64,000 bases of DNA from Streptomyces sp. Ag109_O5-1. GTDB lineage: Bacteria; Actinomycetota; Actinomycetes; Streptomycetales; Streptomycetaceae. Made by a program: the position numbers and the translations under genes. Positions 25,501-34,254 of this stretch are shown here, piece by piece; within the stretch, counting starts at the first letter, position 1; each line of letters starts with the position of its first letter. The notes under the pieces were generated by a model that worked only from the letters and a program-made list of their open reading frames with translations, made no database searches and was not told where the DNA came from. The stretch spans positions 1,736,001-1,800,000 of the forward strand of contig NZ_RKQF01000001.1 in the NCBI RefSeq assembly GCF_003814875.1, read 5' to 3'.

Positions 25501-26331
25501 ATGGCCACAACGACCAAACCAGCAACCGGCGCAGCCGGTGACGAACTCCGCGGCCGGTTCCGCGACCTGCTCGCCTCAGAACGAATCAAGCTGTTCTCGC
25601 AGCGCTCGACCTACATCCTGCTGGCACTCGCTCCAGTGATCACCGTCTGCGGTGAGTGGTTCACATGCTCGGGAGTCCACCTTGTCGGCGCGTCGGCGCA
25701 TGCTGCCTACGATCCGCTGAGGGGTTCCTTCAACTCCGGCACGTGGAGCTTCCTCATGGTCGGCGCCAGCATCCTCGGTACCCTGGCCATGAGCAGCGAG
25801 TACTCCAGCGGACTGATCCGCACCACCTTCCTGGCCGTTCCCAACCGTCGACGCGTCGTACTCGCCAAGGCGGTCGTCCTCGCCATGGTCACGTCCCTCG
25901 TCGGCATGGTCACCGCGATCGCTTCGTTCGTCACCGCCCAAGCGATCCTGTCCGGTGAACAGCTCGGCATTTCGATCAGCCAGCCGGCGGTCCTGCAGGC
26001 TTTGGTGGCGTCTACCGCGATCCTGCCCGTGTGCGCGGTCATCGGAATGGCCGTCGGCACACTCATCCGAACGTCCGTGGCTGCCCTGTTCACGGCCGTC
26101 CTGTTCCCGACCCTGCTAGGCAACGTCCCGTCCGGCAGTCACCAGTTGGCGGCTGCTCTGAGTAATTCGGCACCTCAGAACGCGTGGAGCTCCCTGAGCA
26201 GCCTCGGCACCGAGTGGGACAACATCGGTCCCTTCCCTCCCACCGCACTCCAGTCCTGGACAGCGCTCGTGTTCTGGCCGCTCCTCACGCTTCTCGCCGC
26301 CCAGATCGCCATGCGCCACCGTGACGTCTGA
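25501..26331 (+). CDS. ABC exporter permease 2
   Basis: 276 codons from ATG 25501; the longer open frame upstream is a shadow of permease 1. It has the same layout as permease 1 and the matching loop SGLIRTTFLAVPNRRRVVLAK, so the two arose by duplication. Six TM helices are visible; it ends IAMRHRDV as permease 1 ends LRRRDV. There is a gap of 71 nt after permease 1 with only a weak ribosome binding site, so it is probably co-transcribed. The two probably form a heterodimeric channel. Confidence 0.92.
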   Translation: MATTTKPATGAAGDELRGRFRDLLASERIKLFSQRSTYILLALAPVITVCGEWFTCSGVHLVGASAHAAYDPLRGSFNSGTWSFLMVGASILGTLAMSSEYSSGLIRTTFLAVPNRRRVVLAKAVVLAMVTSLVGMVTAIASFVTAQAILSGEQLGISISQPAVLQALVASTAILPVCAVIGMAVGTLIRTSVAALFTAVLFPTLLGNVPSGSHQLAAALSNSAPQNAWSSLSSLGTEWDNIGPFPPTALQSWTALVFWPLLTLLAAQIAMRHRDV

Positions 26332-26671
26332 CCGGTCACCAGTTCCGACATGTCCGCCGTAATCTGTCGGCCCGGTCCAATGCCAGCCTTCGTTCGGCGG
26401 TGCTGCAATGCGCTGAGACTCCCCCTGTGACGACCTCGGCTCGGTCTGCGACGGATCGCGACCCGCCGCCCCGGACTGCGCGGGCAGCGCCACGCCGGGC
26501 TCCAGGGCATGGTCACACTGCTCCGCGGCTGGATCCAAGGCAGGAGGGGCCCCTTCGCCCCACAGCGCCATGGCGGAATAGTGCACGATCCGAATACCGG
26601 CTCTCCGCCAGTTAAACGCGCTTAATCGGATTAATCGGTCTCTGATCACGTGGGTCAATTCTTCTTTTGGC
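26332..26671. other. Intergenic region, nothing recognised
   Basis: 340 bases between the ABC operon and the convergent pentapeptide-repeat gene. No convincing ORF. A short AT-rich patch with repeated TTAATCGG lies at about 26620-26640. Confidence 0.5.
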
Positions 26672-27976
26672 TTACCTCTCTGCTGCTTCTTCGCTGCTCT
26701 GGTGGACGGTGGCGGGCAGTTTGGTTGTCTGGTCAGTGGAAGCTGACCGGACCTGTTCCAGGGTCAGCCTCTCGGCTCCCGACAGGTCGGCGTTCTCCAG
26801 GTGGGCCTCCGCGAGTATCGTCCTGGTCAGGTCCACTCCTGTGAACGTCGCTCCGCGCAGGTCGGCCTTCGTGAGGGTCGCCCCGCGCAGGCTGGCCTTC
26901 GTGAACGTCGCCTTGGACAGGTCGGCTTCCGTGAATATCGCCTCGCGCAGGTCGCCCCCTGTGAACGTCGCTCCGCGTAGATAGGCCTTCGTGAGGGTGG
27001 CCCCGCGCAGGCCGACCTGCCCGAGCGTCGCCTTCCGCAGGTTGGCCTCCGTAAGCGTCGCCCCGGACAGGGTGGCCCTCGTGAGCGTGGCTCCGGACAG
27101 ATTGGCGTTCGTGAGGGTCGCTCGGGACAGGCTGGCCCTGGTGAGCGTCGCCCCGGACAGGTCAGCCCTCGTGAGCGTGGCCCTGCGCAAGGTGGCTTTC
27201 GTGAGTGTCGCCCCGGACAGGTTGGCGTGGGTGAGGTCGGCTTCAACGAGTTGCGCGCCGGCGAGGTGGAGGCCGTGGAGGTCGAGTTGTTCGCGGGGGT
27301 CGACGTGGGTGCGTGATTCGGCGCGGGTGAGGGCGGTGAGGGCTGCCTGTACGTCGGCGGCGGGCTCATCGGGCAGCGCGCTGTGGACCAAGCCGGGGCT
27401 GCCGGGTTCGCTGTTGCCGGGCTCTGGGGCGGGCTGCGCTTTGGGCGTGCGGTGGCGGATGAAGTGTCCGAGGACGCGTGCGGCGTCGGTGGCGGCCTGT
27501 TCGGGGGCGTCTTGGACGATCTGTTCCAGGGCGAGGATGCCGCCGATGCGGACGTAGATCTCGTTCGAACCGAGCCGTTCCAGGGCCTTGGTGAAGCGGT
27601 CGGTGATCTGGCCACGGCGGGTGAGCCGGTAGGTGCGGGCGGTGTAGAGCAGGGCAACGCTGGCGCCGAGGGCGGCGGCGAGCGCCACCACAGCGGTACG
27701 CAGGCCGGTGACGAGAGCGGCAGACCCCTTGGCGAGTTCGCTCCGGTCGATGTACTTGGCGTCGATCTCATAGGGCCCCTTCCACAGGAGCCAGGGCAGC
27801 CCGACCAGTAACAGGACCGCCCCTGCCGCAATGGCAGCCCACATGCCCCAGTACCGGGCGCGTTCCACCCGCCGAAGGCGTTCCCGGCGCCGCTCCAACT
27901 GAGTCATGCCCGCCCGACGCACGCGCTGTCGCTCATGACGCTGACGGAGGCCCTGTACGAGGCGTGGTGTTCTCAT
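26672..27976 (-). CDS. Pentapeptide-repeat membrane protein
   Basis: About 434 codons; start uncertain (ATG 27976 chosen; ATG 27907, MTQLERRRERLRR, is as likely, and neither has a clear ribosome binding site). A basic N-terminus leads to TM1 (YWGMWAAIAAGAVLLLVGLP) and TM2 (AVVALAAALGASVALLYTA), then a helical soluble region (QITDRFTKALERLGSNEIY). From about residue 240 there are roughly 26 pentapeptides of the A(D/N/T)LxxA type (ANLSGATLTKATLRR), which fold into a right-handed beta helix. This layout is common in Streptomyces; the role is unknown. The DNA of the repeats is itself periodic (about 30 bp). Confidence 0.85.
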   Translation of the reverse strand: MRTPRLVQGLRQRHERQRVRRAGMTQLERRRERLRRVERARYWGMWAAIAAGAVLLLVGLPWLLWKGPYEIDAKYIDRSELAKGSAALVTGLRTAVVALAAALGASVALLYTARTYRLTRRGQITDRFTKALERLGSNEIYVRIGGILALEQIVQDAPEQAATDAARVLGHFIRHRTPKAQPAPEPGNSEPGSPGLVHSALPDEPAADVQAALTALTRAESRTHVDPREQLDLHGLHLAGAQLVEADLTHANLSGATLTKATLRRATLTRADLSGATLTRASLSRATLTNANLSGATLTRATLSGATLTEANLRKATLGQVGLRGATLTKAYLRGATFTGGDLREAIFTEADLSKATFTKASLRGATLTKADLRGATFTGVDLTRTILAEAHLENADLSGAERLTLEQVRSASTDQTTKLPATVHQSSEEAAER

Positions 27977-28178
27977 GCCCGGTACATGCCGATACAGCGA
28001 TGCTCGGTTGCAGTCGTCCCGAGATCGGGGCTCAGCACGCGCTGAGAGACGCGCACGGCCAAGCGGAGGGGCATTGTGCACACCAGCAATACCGCCCCTT
28101 CACCAGAAGAACGTACTTACGACGTGGTGCGCGATTGAGGTTGGGGCGTGCTGGCCTGGCGGTTTGGCTGGTGGGTGA

Positions 28179-28305
28179 TCACCTCATGGCGGTGCGGTCG
28201 GAGACCAGGCCGGCGATGGCCAGGTGGGTCTCGGCGTAATACTCGCGCCGCCCGATCCAGCGCTGCAGCGGCCGCCACTGCATGTGCTCGGCGTTGATCA
28301 AGACT
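28179..28305 (-). pseudogene. Short 3' gene remnant, possibly transposase
   Basis: An open leftward frame VLINAEHMQWRPLQRW continuing IGRREYYAETHLAI and ending RTAMR has good codon bias but no start, and abuts the end of the monooxygenase-like gene. It looks like the tail of a larger protein, perhaps a mobile-element protein. Weak call. Confidence 0.3.
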
Positions 28306-28624
28306 TGGCGGTTCGGCCGCCAGCATGGACGGCGTGGCCGTAGAAGCCTTCGGGTTGCTGAGCCAGCAGTGGAGGAACCTGGCGAGTCACCGCTGTGACC
28401 GGCTCAGAACGCGTGGTCGCGTCGTGTGCTTCCTTGTCGATCCATAGTTGTGTCAGCCAAATCGTGTCCGGGTCGTCGAAAGCCGCGTTGATGCTGTACG
28501 CGAGCAGGCCGCTGTCGTCGCCGCCGGCGCGGAATCCGTCAAGGAGCAAGGCGATCAGCTCGTCACGCCGACCGGGCAGTGCGGTCATTCGCCCGTAGAC
28601 GCTGAACATCTTCTCACTGGACAC
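28298..28624 (-). CDS. Antibiotic biosynthesis monooxygenase-like protein
   Basis: 108 codons from GTG 28624 with AGGGTGA upstream. It is a small ferredoxin-like ABM/dimeric alpha-beta barrel protein: MFSVYGRMTALPGRRDELIA, then LLAYSINAAFDDPDTIWLTQLW and SEPVTAVTRQVPPLL. Such proteins are dimeric quinol or heme-degrading monooxygenases, or act as small-molecule stress proteins. It is isolated among mobile-element debris, so no pathway can be given. Confidence 0.8.
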   Translation of the reverse strand: MSSEKMFSVYGRMTALPGRRDELIALLLDGFRAGGDDSGLLAYSINAAFDDPDTIWLTQLWIDKEAHDATTRSEPVTAVTRQVPPLLAQQPEGFYGHAVHAGGRTAKS

Positions 28625-28669
28625 GCGCGTTCACCCTTTCGCTTGATCAATCCGCGTTCGAGCCTGTCC

Positions 28670-28900
28670 CGCTGTCCCGAGAATTCTGTCACCGACTTCC
28701 TCCGCCGGGGGCAAGTCGACCGTCGTCCATAGTGGGCGATGGCCGTCAGCTGCCTCTTGTCGGCCGCCTCGACCAGTTCGTTGACCAGCTTCGTCGCCAC
28801 GACGTACTTCACTCGTAAGCTGGCCATCGCGGCCTCGGTCCTGAGTGCGATCGGCAGGTGGGACGTGCCGGTGCCCAACGACCTGATGCGCCAAGGCTGA
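28670..28900 (-). pseudogene. IS21-type IstB ATPase remnant
   Basis: Leftward translation gives a decayed Walker A (LGTGTSHLPIALRTEAA for GTGKSHLAIAL) followed by the IstB hallmark VKYVVATKLVNELVEAADKR and HYGR. The frame then shifts to VDLPPAEEVGDRILG. Start, Walker B and C-terminus are lost. Relic of an IS21-family element. Confidence 0.7.
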
Positions 28901-28960
28901 TAGCCCGGCCTGGATACGCGATGGCCGTGCGGGACGATCACGATTGTGACGTCAGGATGG

Positions 28961-29330
28961 GCCCGCACGGCCTTGAGCCATCGCATCTGCACCGGCCTCC
29001 CACGCCGCCTCCTGGGCAAGCTGATCGCCGAGCTCGCCGCCCCGTGGATCGCCCGAGAGGAGTCCCGCCTGCGCGAACGCCGAGGCCATGAACGGCAGCG
29101 CGCCCCCGGCGCGGGCCCGGGCCACGAGCTGGTTTTCGCCGACCGGGTGATCGCCACCGTGGTCATCCTGCGCTTCCAGCTCCCGCACGCCGCCCTCGCC
29201 CTGTTCTACGGAGTGGACCGCTGTCGGACCGCGGGGCGCACGCCACCTGCACGAGCAGCTCCTAGCCCACCACCCAGATCCGCCGCTCCCGGACTGCTGA
29301 ACCATCCTGGCCCGCTGCCCGATCCGCTCC
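28961..29330 (+). pseudogene. IS5-type transposase N-terminal remnant
   Basis: The segment LGKLIAELAAPWIAREESRL through FADRVIATVVILRFQLPHAA and LALFYGVDR matches the helix-turn-helix start of IS5-like DDE transposases. It loses frame after CRTAGRTP, and the catalytic core is absent. Confidence 0.6.
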
Positions 29331-29678
29331 AGGTGCCGATCGGATCCGACGTACGGGATCTCTTGGCGCCCGCTCACCGATCGATGACGCGCCCTCGTCC
29401 CGCATGCGCCCGACGGACCGTGACACCGCTCTGAGCTGGTCCGATCCGGAAGCGATCGGGCCGCTTGACTTCCTGACGGAGCGGAGCGTCCATGGTCGTG
29501 GCCGACGAACCGAGCGGGTTCACGGGGATCCGTGAACCCCCTCGTGCCACGGTCATGTTCGCCCGGGAGACATCGCGATGCGCACGCGCCCGGCGAACGT
29601 CCGCGGCCCGCATAAGCGGGCCGCCCCCGGCCGGGGACCTCCACCATTCGACATGCTCATGCAAAGCGAGGTTCCCTC

Positions 29679-30554
29679 ATGTCCGACACCATCACCGACG
29701 GCACGCGCACGCTGCACGCCGTTCCCACCCCCGAGCCGCTGGCTGGACTGACCGGCGCGCCTGCCGCGATCTACGCCGAACTCGTCCAACGCACCGGTGA
29801 CGACGAGGCCACAGCCGCCGAACTGGCGCTCGCCGCCGGCCTGGGCCGCTCCACCACCGGCAAGGCCCTGGTCACCCTGGAGGAACACGGCCTGGCCGTA
29901 CGCACCCCGGGCGGCCACGACGGTCGCCGCCGCACCCCCGACCGCTGGCGCGCCGCACGCACTCCCGAGACCAGCGGCGAGGCTCCCGCCCATACGGAAC
30001 CCGCAAGCAGCCTGCCGGAGACCGGCATCACGGACGCCCCGGACACGCACAGCGCCGAGCCGGACGGCGACAGCACAGACCATGAGGGTGCAGCTGTCGC
30101 TCAGACCACACCGGACACCCTCACCTCGCCGGACGACGGCAACGCGGATGCCGCAGTCCCGGCAACCGAGGCGCCGCAGGACGCCAAACACGGCAACACC
30201 GACAACGGCAACGAGGACGGCCCGGACGACAGGGACAACAGCGAGGGCTCGGGGGACACGAACGCCCCAGCCCTGCCCGCGGACACCGGGCGGCAGACCG
30301 CCCCGACGGAAGCGATCATCCTGCACGGTGAGAAGAAGCGGCTCGCGCCCGGAGGGCTGCGGGACATGGTCATCGACCACCTCCAGGCGCATCCCGGCGA
30401 GGCGTTCACCGCCACCAAGATCAGCCGGGTGATTGGGAAGTCCTCGGGGGCCATCGCCAACGCGCTGGTCAGCCTCGCCCGGCAGGGCATCGCCGAGCAG
30501 GTGAGCGAGCGCCCTCGCGCCTACCGTCTGGCGACGCCGGAGAACAACGCATAG
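29679..30554 (+). CDS. Double winged-helix protein with acidic linker
   Basis: 291 codons. Two winged-helix modules flank a long, low-complexity acidic linker. The first is at residues ~22-80 (APAAIYAELVQRTGDDEATAAE, then AGLGRSTTGKALVTLEEHGLA); the second is at ~215-285 (GGLRDMVIDHLQAHPGEAFTA, then ISRVIGKSSGAIANALVSLARQGIA). The linker at ~85-205 is rich in D, E, T and P. Helix-turn-helix proteins of this kind are frequent on Streptomyces plasmids and integrative elements and are probably regulators. A strong hairpin follows directly. Confidence 0.85.
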   Translation: MSDTITDGTRTLHAVPTPEPLAGLTGAPAAIYAELVQRTGDDEATAAELALAAGLGRSTTGKALVTLEEHGLAVRTPGGHDGRRRTPDRWRAARTPETSGEAPAHTEPASSLPETGITDAPDTHSAEPDGDSTDHEGAAVAQTTPDTLTSPDDGNADAAVPATEAPQDAKHGNTDNGNEDGPDDRDNSEGSGDTNAPALPADTGRQTAPTEAIILHGEKKRLAPGGLRDMVIDHLQAHPGEAFTATKISRVIGKSSGAIANALVSLARQGIAEQVSERPRAYRLATPENNA

Positions 30555-30565
30555 CCGACCGGTGA

Positions 30566-30614
30566 CAGCGACCGGGCTGGTTCCCACGGGGGTTGGGAAC
30601 CAGCCCGGCCGCTG
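30566..30614 (+). terminator. Strong intrinsic terminator
   Basis: A 15-bp perfect stem (30572-30586 with 30594-30608, CCGGGCTGGTTCCCA) with a 7-nt loop, extended by CAGCG/CGCTG after a bulge. It lies 12 nt after the winged-helix gene. No U-tract. Confidence 0.9.
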
Positions 30615-30762
30615 TGCGAGTCTCCCACACCGAGCGAGCAGCGACGGTGAGGGTGAAGGTTACGGTTGTGGTGCTTCGAACGCATCCTGATTGGGCAAAG
30701 CCTCATCGGCTGCGGCGCATCCGGGTAGCTCACGCGAACCGGCCATGTGCCAAGAAAGGGGA

Positions 30763-31215
30763 CTAGCGAGTCCCCGCCCCGCCGCCCAACACATGCCGCA
30801 CCAGCTCCCCGTCCTTCCTGGGCACCACCAGGTCATACGTCCCCGCGCCCGTAACGAGTTCGTATCGCTCGAACTTCCGGGCCAGGCGCACCTTCCCGGC
30901 CGCCGGCTTCAGCCGGAACGGCGCCTGAAGGGTCGCACTCCGGCCTCCTCGCGCGTCGTTCCAGACCGGCGCCTCACCGGCGGCGAGCCGAAGGTAGCCC
31001 TGCCTCAGCCTCGCGATCTGCTTGCCCTTGCCGACCGAGACCTTGACCGTCCCACCGATGCTCTGCGTGAACCCGACGACCCGCAGCGGCTGACCGCCGT
31101 CGAAGTCCGCGATGTCCCGCGCGGGCGTGCGGCGCCGGATCCACGCCCAGCGCAGAAGCACGTCCACCATGGTCTCGGTACCCGCGGAACGGCGTTCCGC
31201 GCGTGAGCCTGTCAC
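30763..31215 (-). CDS. Hypothetical basic protein
   Basis: 150 codons from GTG 31215 (GGAG upstream); ATG 31170 is an alternative. A beta-rich, basic protein (QPLRVVGFTQSIGGTVKVSVG, then GKVRLARKFERYELVTGAG) with no membrane segment. It is downstream of, and in the same direction as, the immunity-like gene at 31303, so it may belong to that toxin locus. Family not recognised. Confidence 0.6.
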   Translation of the reverse strand: MTGSRAERRSAGTETMVDVLLRWAWIRRRTPARDIADFDGGQPLRVVGFTQSIGGTVKVSVGKGKQIARLRQGYLRLAAGEAPVWNDARGGRSATLQAPFRLKPAAGKVRLARKFERYELVTGAGTYDLVVPRKDGELVRHVLGGGAGTR

Positions 31216-31302
31216 TTCCCACTCCTCAACCTCAGTACCGTGCCGCCGAAATTCCCGCGGCGGCTGATATTCGTGATCTCATCCGTCATGCCGCTGAACA
31301 CA

Positions 31303-31695
31303 TCAGGCGACCTGCCAGGCGGTCTGCAATGCCAGGCGCGCCAGCGACGCGTCGACGGCCTCTACAGGCGACTTCCAGTCGAACCCCCGCATCCGCTCGA
31401 CGAACTCCGCCGGTAGCACCACGCCGTGGTGTCCCACGTAATGCGCGAGATCGCGGCGCCAGACCCAGGCCCCATCGGTGAACAATGACGAGCAGCCTAC
31501 GAGATTCTCGCCACAGCCCAGTAGGCACTTGTCGGTCTCGGTGAATTCGGCAACCACCGGGGAACCGGCAAGGTACGCGACGGCGACGGCCGCGATCCCC
31601 TGCCACTCCCCGGAGTCCGAGCGCGTGAGTTCATCGATCCCGGGAAGATCGACCGGCCCCTTGAAGAACTCGCGGACAAACCCGACTCTCAGCAT
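31303..31695 (-). CDS. Candidate immunity protein
   Basis: 130 codons from ATG 31695, with GGGAGGT upstream. The stop of the toxin remnant is at 31698, so start and stop are only 2 nt apart, the usual toxin-immunity spacing. The protein is acidic, with a Cys-containing centre (TDKCLLGCGENLVGCSS) and a hydrophobic DGAWVWRRDLAHYVGHHG segment. It was kept while its toxin decayed, as often happens with orphan immunity genes. Role inferred from context. Confidence 0.65.
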   Translation of the reverse strand: MLRVGFVREFFKGPVDLPGIDELTRSDSGEWQGIAAVAVAYLAGSPVVAEFTETDKCLLGCGENLVGCSSLFTDGAWVWRRDLAHYVGHHGVVLPAEFVERMRGFDWKSPVEAVDASLARLALQTAWQVA

Positions 31696-31697
31696 GA

Positions 31698-31858
31698 CTA
31701 ACGCGCACCTCCCGCCATGGGAAGGAACATCCGCCAGGTCCCCCCAGGCTCCAGGAACGGTTCCTGCGATCCGAGACTCGGCATGACGCCAACCTTGGTG
31801 GTGGGAGCCCAGACCGGCACGCCCAGACCATTGGCGACATCCTGCCCCACACCGGATC
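31698..31858 (-). pseudogene. C-terminal remnant of a polymorphic toxin
   Basis: Leftward translation gives GQDVANGLGVPVWAPTTKVG, then FLEPGGTWRMFLP and a stop at 31698. The DVANxLGVPVxAPTxxVG and GGTWRxFLP motifs are, from memory, typical of the ends of large secreted actinobacterial proteins, possibly a Cys-peptidase-like family. The upstream part was lost at the IS256 border (31859). Confidence 0.55.
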
Positions 31859-33290
31859 GGGGACTGTCCTGAAGTTTGTGTTTGGCCTGGTGTGACCCGA
31901 GTTGGCATGAGATGGGTTCTCTGCCGGGAAGGATCACGATGGGCAGTACGAACGAGAGTGGCCCCGAGGGTAACGAGCATCAGGTGCGGACGGGGGCGGA
32001 GTTGGCGCAAGCAGCGACTGAGCAGGACCGGGGGCTGGCCGAGAGCCTGATCGAGCGGGCCCGCCGGGACGGGCTGCAACTGGTCGGCGAGAACGGGCTG
32101 CTGACGGGGCTGGTGAAACTGGTCCTGGAGGGTGCGCTGGAGGCCGAGATGGCCGAGCACCTGGGCTACGAGAAGGGCGATGCGGCCGGCGCGGGCTCGG
32201 GCAACCACCGCAACGGCACCAGCCGCAAGACCGTGCTCTCGCAGGTCGGACCGGTGACCATTGACATCCCCCGCGACCGGACTGGCAGTTTCACCCCGCA
32301 GATCGTGCCCAAGCACGCCCGGCGCGTCGACGGCTTCTCGGAGACCATCGTCTCCCTCTACGCCAAGGGGCTCACGACCGGGGAGATCCAGGCCCACCTC
32401 GCGGAGATCTACGACGTGGAGGTCTCCCGCGACCTGGTCTCCCGTGCCACCGCCCAGGTCGCAGCCGACCTCGCCGTCTGGCGCACCCGCCCGCTCGACC
32501 GCATCTACGCGGTCCTGCTGATCGACTGCATCTACATCAAGATCCGCGACGGCGCCGTCGCGAACAAGCCCGTCTACATCGCCGTCGGCATCAACCTCGA
32601 CGGCGACCGCGACGTGCTCGGGATGTGGGTCGGCACGGGCGGTGAGGGCGCCAAGCAGTGGATGACCTGGCTGACCGAACTACGCAACCGCGGCGTCCAG
32701 GACGTCCTGATCGCCTGCTGCGACGGGCTGAAAGGCCTGCCGGAGTCGGTCAACGATGTCTGGCCCCAGGCCGATGTCCAGCTCTGCGTGGTCCACCTCG
32801 TCCGCACGAGCCTGCGCTACGCAGCCAAGCAGCACTGGGGCGCCATCGCGAAGCAACTGCGCGAGGTCTACACCGCCAAAACCGCAGATGAGGCCGAGCA
32901 GCGGTTCGCCCGCTTCGAGGAGGAGTGGGGCCAGCGCTACCCGGCCGTGGTCGATACATGGCGCCGCAGCTGGGAGCACGTGATCGTGTTCATGCGCTTC
33001 CCGGCCCCGATCCGACGTGTCGTCTACACCACGAACATGATCGAATCCCTCAACTCCCGCTTCCGCCAGGCCACCCGACGACGCGGGCACTTCCCCGACG
33101 ACGACGCGGCCTTGAAGGTGCTCTACCTGGTCATCCGCAACCCGATCAAGAACCGCCCCAACGTCACCGGACGGACACCCGCCTGGAAACAGGCCATCAA
33201 CAGCCTCGCCAGCTACTACGGCGACCGCGTCACCGACCGCTAATCACGAACAACCACACCAGGCCACCCACAAACGATCAGACACTCCCC
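31859..33290. mobile_element. IS256-family insertion sequence
   Basis: About 1432 bp with imperfect terminal inverted repeats (31859-31894 and 33255-33290; both start GGGGA and share TTTGTG and GGCCTGGTGTG). It contains one intact transposase. No matching 8-9 bp target duplication flanks it, and the genes on its two sides are unrelated and run in opposite directions, so a deletion or recombination between two copies is likely. Confidence 0.85.
31939..33243 (+). CDS. IS256-family transposase
   Basis: 434 codons from ATG 31939, with GGAAGGAT upstream; an open frame continues to 31876. A mutator-type DDE transposase: LVKLVLEGALEAEMAEHLGY, GNHRNGTSRKTVLS, the catalytic LIDCIYIKIRDG (Asp), IACCDGLKGLPESV (Asp) and TTNMIESLNSRFRQATR (Glu). 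It appears complete and undamaged. Other copies elsewhere in the genome could have driven the rearrangement seen here. Confidence 0.95.
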   Translation: MGSTNESGPEGNEHQVRTGAELAQAATEQDRGLAESLIERARRDGLQLVGENGLLTGLVKLVLEGALEAEMAEHLGYEKGDAAGAGSGNHRNGTSRKTVLSQVGPVTIDIPRDRTGSFTPQIVPKHARRVDGFSETIVSLYAKGLTTGEIQAHLAEIYDVEVSRDLVSRATAQVAADLAVWRTRPLDRIYAVLLIDCIYIKIRDGAVANKPVYIAVGINLDGDRDVLGMWVGTGGEGAKQWMTWLTELRNRGVQDVLIACCDGLKGLPESVNDVWPQADVQLCVVHLVRTSLRYAAKQHWGAIAKQLREVYTAKTADEAEQRFARFEEEWGQRYPAVVDTWRRSWEHVIVFMRFPAPIRRVVYTTNMIESLNSRFRQATRRRGHFPDDDAALKVLYLVIRNPIKNRPNVTGRTPAWKQAINSLASYYGDRVTDR

Positions 33291-33719
33291 ACTGTCCAGC
33301 ATCTGCACACGTACTATGTGCTGGCGGGCGAGACCCCGGTACTCGTTCACAATTCCGAGTCGTGCAAAACTTGGCCGAACCTTGAGAAGGACGATGTTCC
33401 CATAGCTTTGGACAAGGTTCCGACAGTCAGTACATCGGAACTGCACGAAGCTACAGGGCGTTTTGCCTATGTGGTTATGCCGGATGGAGAGTTGCGAGTG
33501 ACTAGACTTGGCAGCATTTATGGGCACGTCGATCTAGCGCAAGGTGCTGACGTAATTGCGGCTGGTGAGGTCAAAATGTGGCAGGGGACTATCAAATCTA
33601 TCGACAATAGATCTGGGCACTACCAACCGACTGGTGCTGAACCACGAGCAGCTGCCGAGGACGCATTCCGCGGAGCCGGGTTTGACGTGGGCGAGAAGAC
33701 ATATAAAGAGCGATGGTAG
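33291..33719 (+). pseudogene. Toxin tip after a HINT-type pretoxin end
   Basis: The first residues, HTYYVLAGETPVLVHNS, are the hallmark end of the HINT-type self-cleaving domain that releases toxin tips in RHS and related proteins. The remaining ~125 residues form the tip: ELHEATGRFAYVVMPDGELRV, then GHVDLAQGADVIAAGEVKMW, IDNRSGHYQPTG and DAFRGAGFDVGEKTYKERW. The GHxxLA...AAGE...IDNxSGHYxP pattern recurs in actinobacterial toxin tips, but I cannot name its activity. The N-terminal protein is missing (IS256 border), so the tip is orphaned. Lower GC than average. Confidence 0.7.
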
Positions 33720-33766
33720 TGGCTCTCCCTCGGGGAGGCGGAGGCGAGATTGGTAAAGGGGTCTAA

Positions 33767-34153
33767 ATGCCTGAAATCGAGATGCATGAATTGCTCCTGC
33801 AGGGATTTCGGAGTGTTTCCGCGATTCTGAATGAACGGCATTCTACTCTCATTGTAGATCCGATTTTGGCTGAACTTGCCGAGCTCGCTTCTCGCAATGA
33901 GGAGTCGGACGGAGTGAGGCGAGCCATCCTTGAATTGCTTGACTCTCCAGACTTCTCTGCAGATGCGGAAGTGGCTCAATACTTCGCTTATCGATTCAAG
34001 TGGGATTGGCTGAAGGAAGAGATTCGCCAACGCTATCTAAAAAGCGTTTCAGGCGTAGATCATAAGCGAGCAAGGCACTATCAGAGAATGTTGGAGGCTT
34101 TCGCTGATGACTGGGAGGATAGGGACCTATTTCCCAGTCTCGGCATTTACTGA
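33767..34153 (+). CDS. Candidate immunity protein
   Basis: 128 codons; ATG 33767 with AAAGGGG upstream, 47 nt after the toxin tip. Helical, acidic protein (LAELAELASRNEESDGVRRA, KWDWLKEEIRQRYL, RMLEAFADDWEDRDLF) with low-GC codons. The size, acidity and position directly after a toxin tip indicate an immunity protein; the family is not recognised. Confidence 0.65.
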   Translation: MPEIEMHELLLQGFRSVSAILNERHSTLIVDPILAELAELASRNEESDGVRRAILELLDSPDFSADAEVAQYFAYRFKWDWLKEEIRQRYLKSVSGVDHKRARHYQRMLEAFADDWEDRDLFPSLGIY

Positions 34154-34254
34154 GATTCTGTCGCCGGTGCGCTTTAAGCGAGGAAGCCGCAGTCGGCGCT
34201 GTCGGCGAGGAAGCGGAAGGTCTCGTCGGGGTTCCGAAAGCAGCCTTTTCCCGG

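Noticed and set aside
26820..27230. Possible CRISPR or tandem DNA repeat array
   Set aside because: The ~30-bp periodicity is fully explained by the pentapeptide repeats in the leftward gene; units vary and have no spacer pattern.
31851..33298. Target-site duplication of IS256
   Set aside because: The 8 bases on the left (ACCGGATC) and right (ACTGTCCA) do not match.
34155..34254. Upstream extension of the nucleotidyltransferase protein
   Set aside because: The frame is open (EEAAVGAVGEEAEGLVG) but has no start or ribosome binding site; it is the remains of the toxin body rather than a translated N-terminus.
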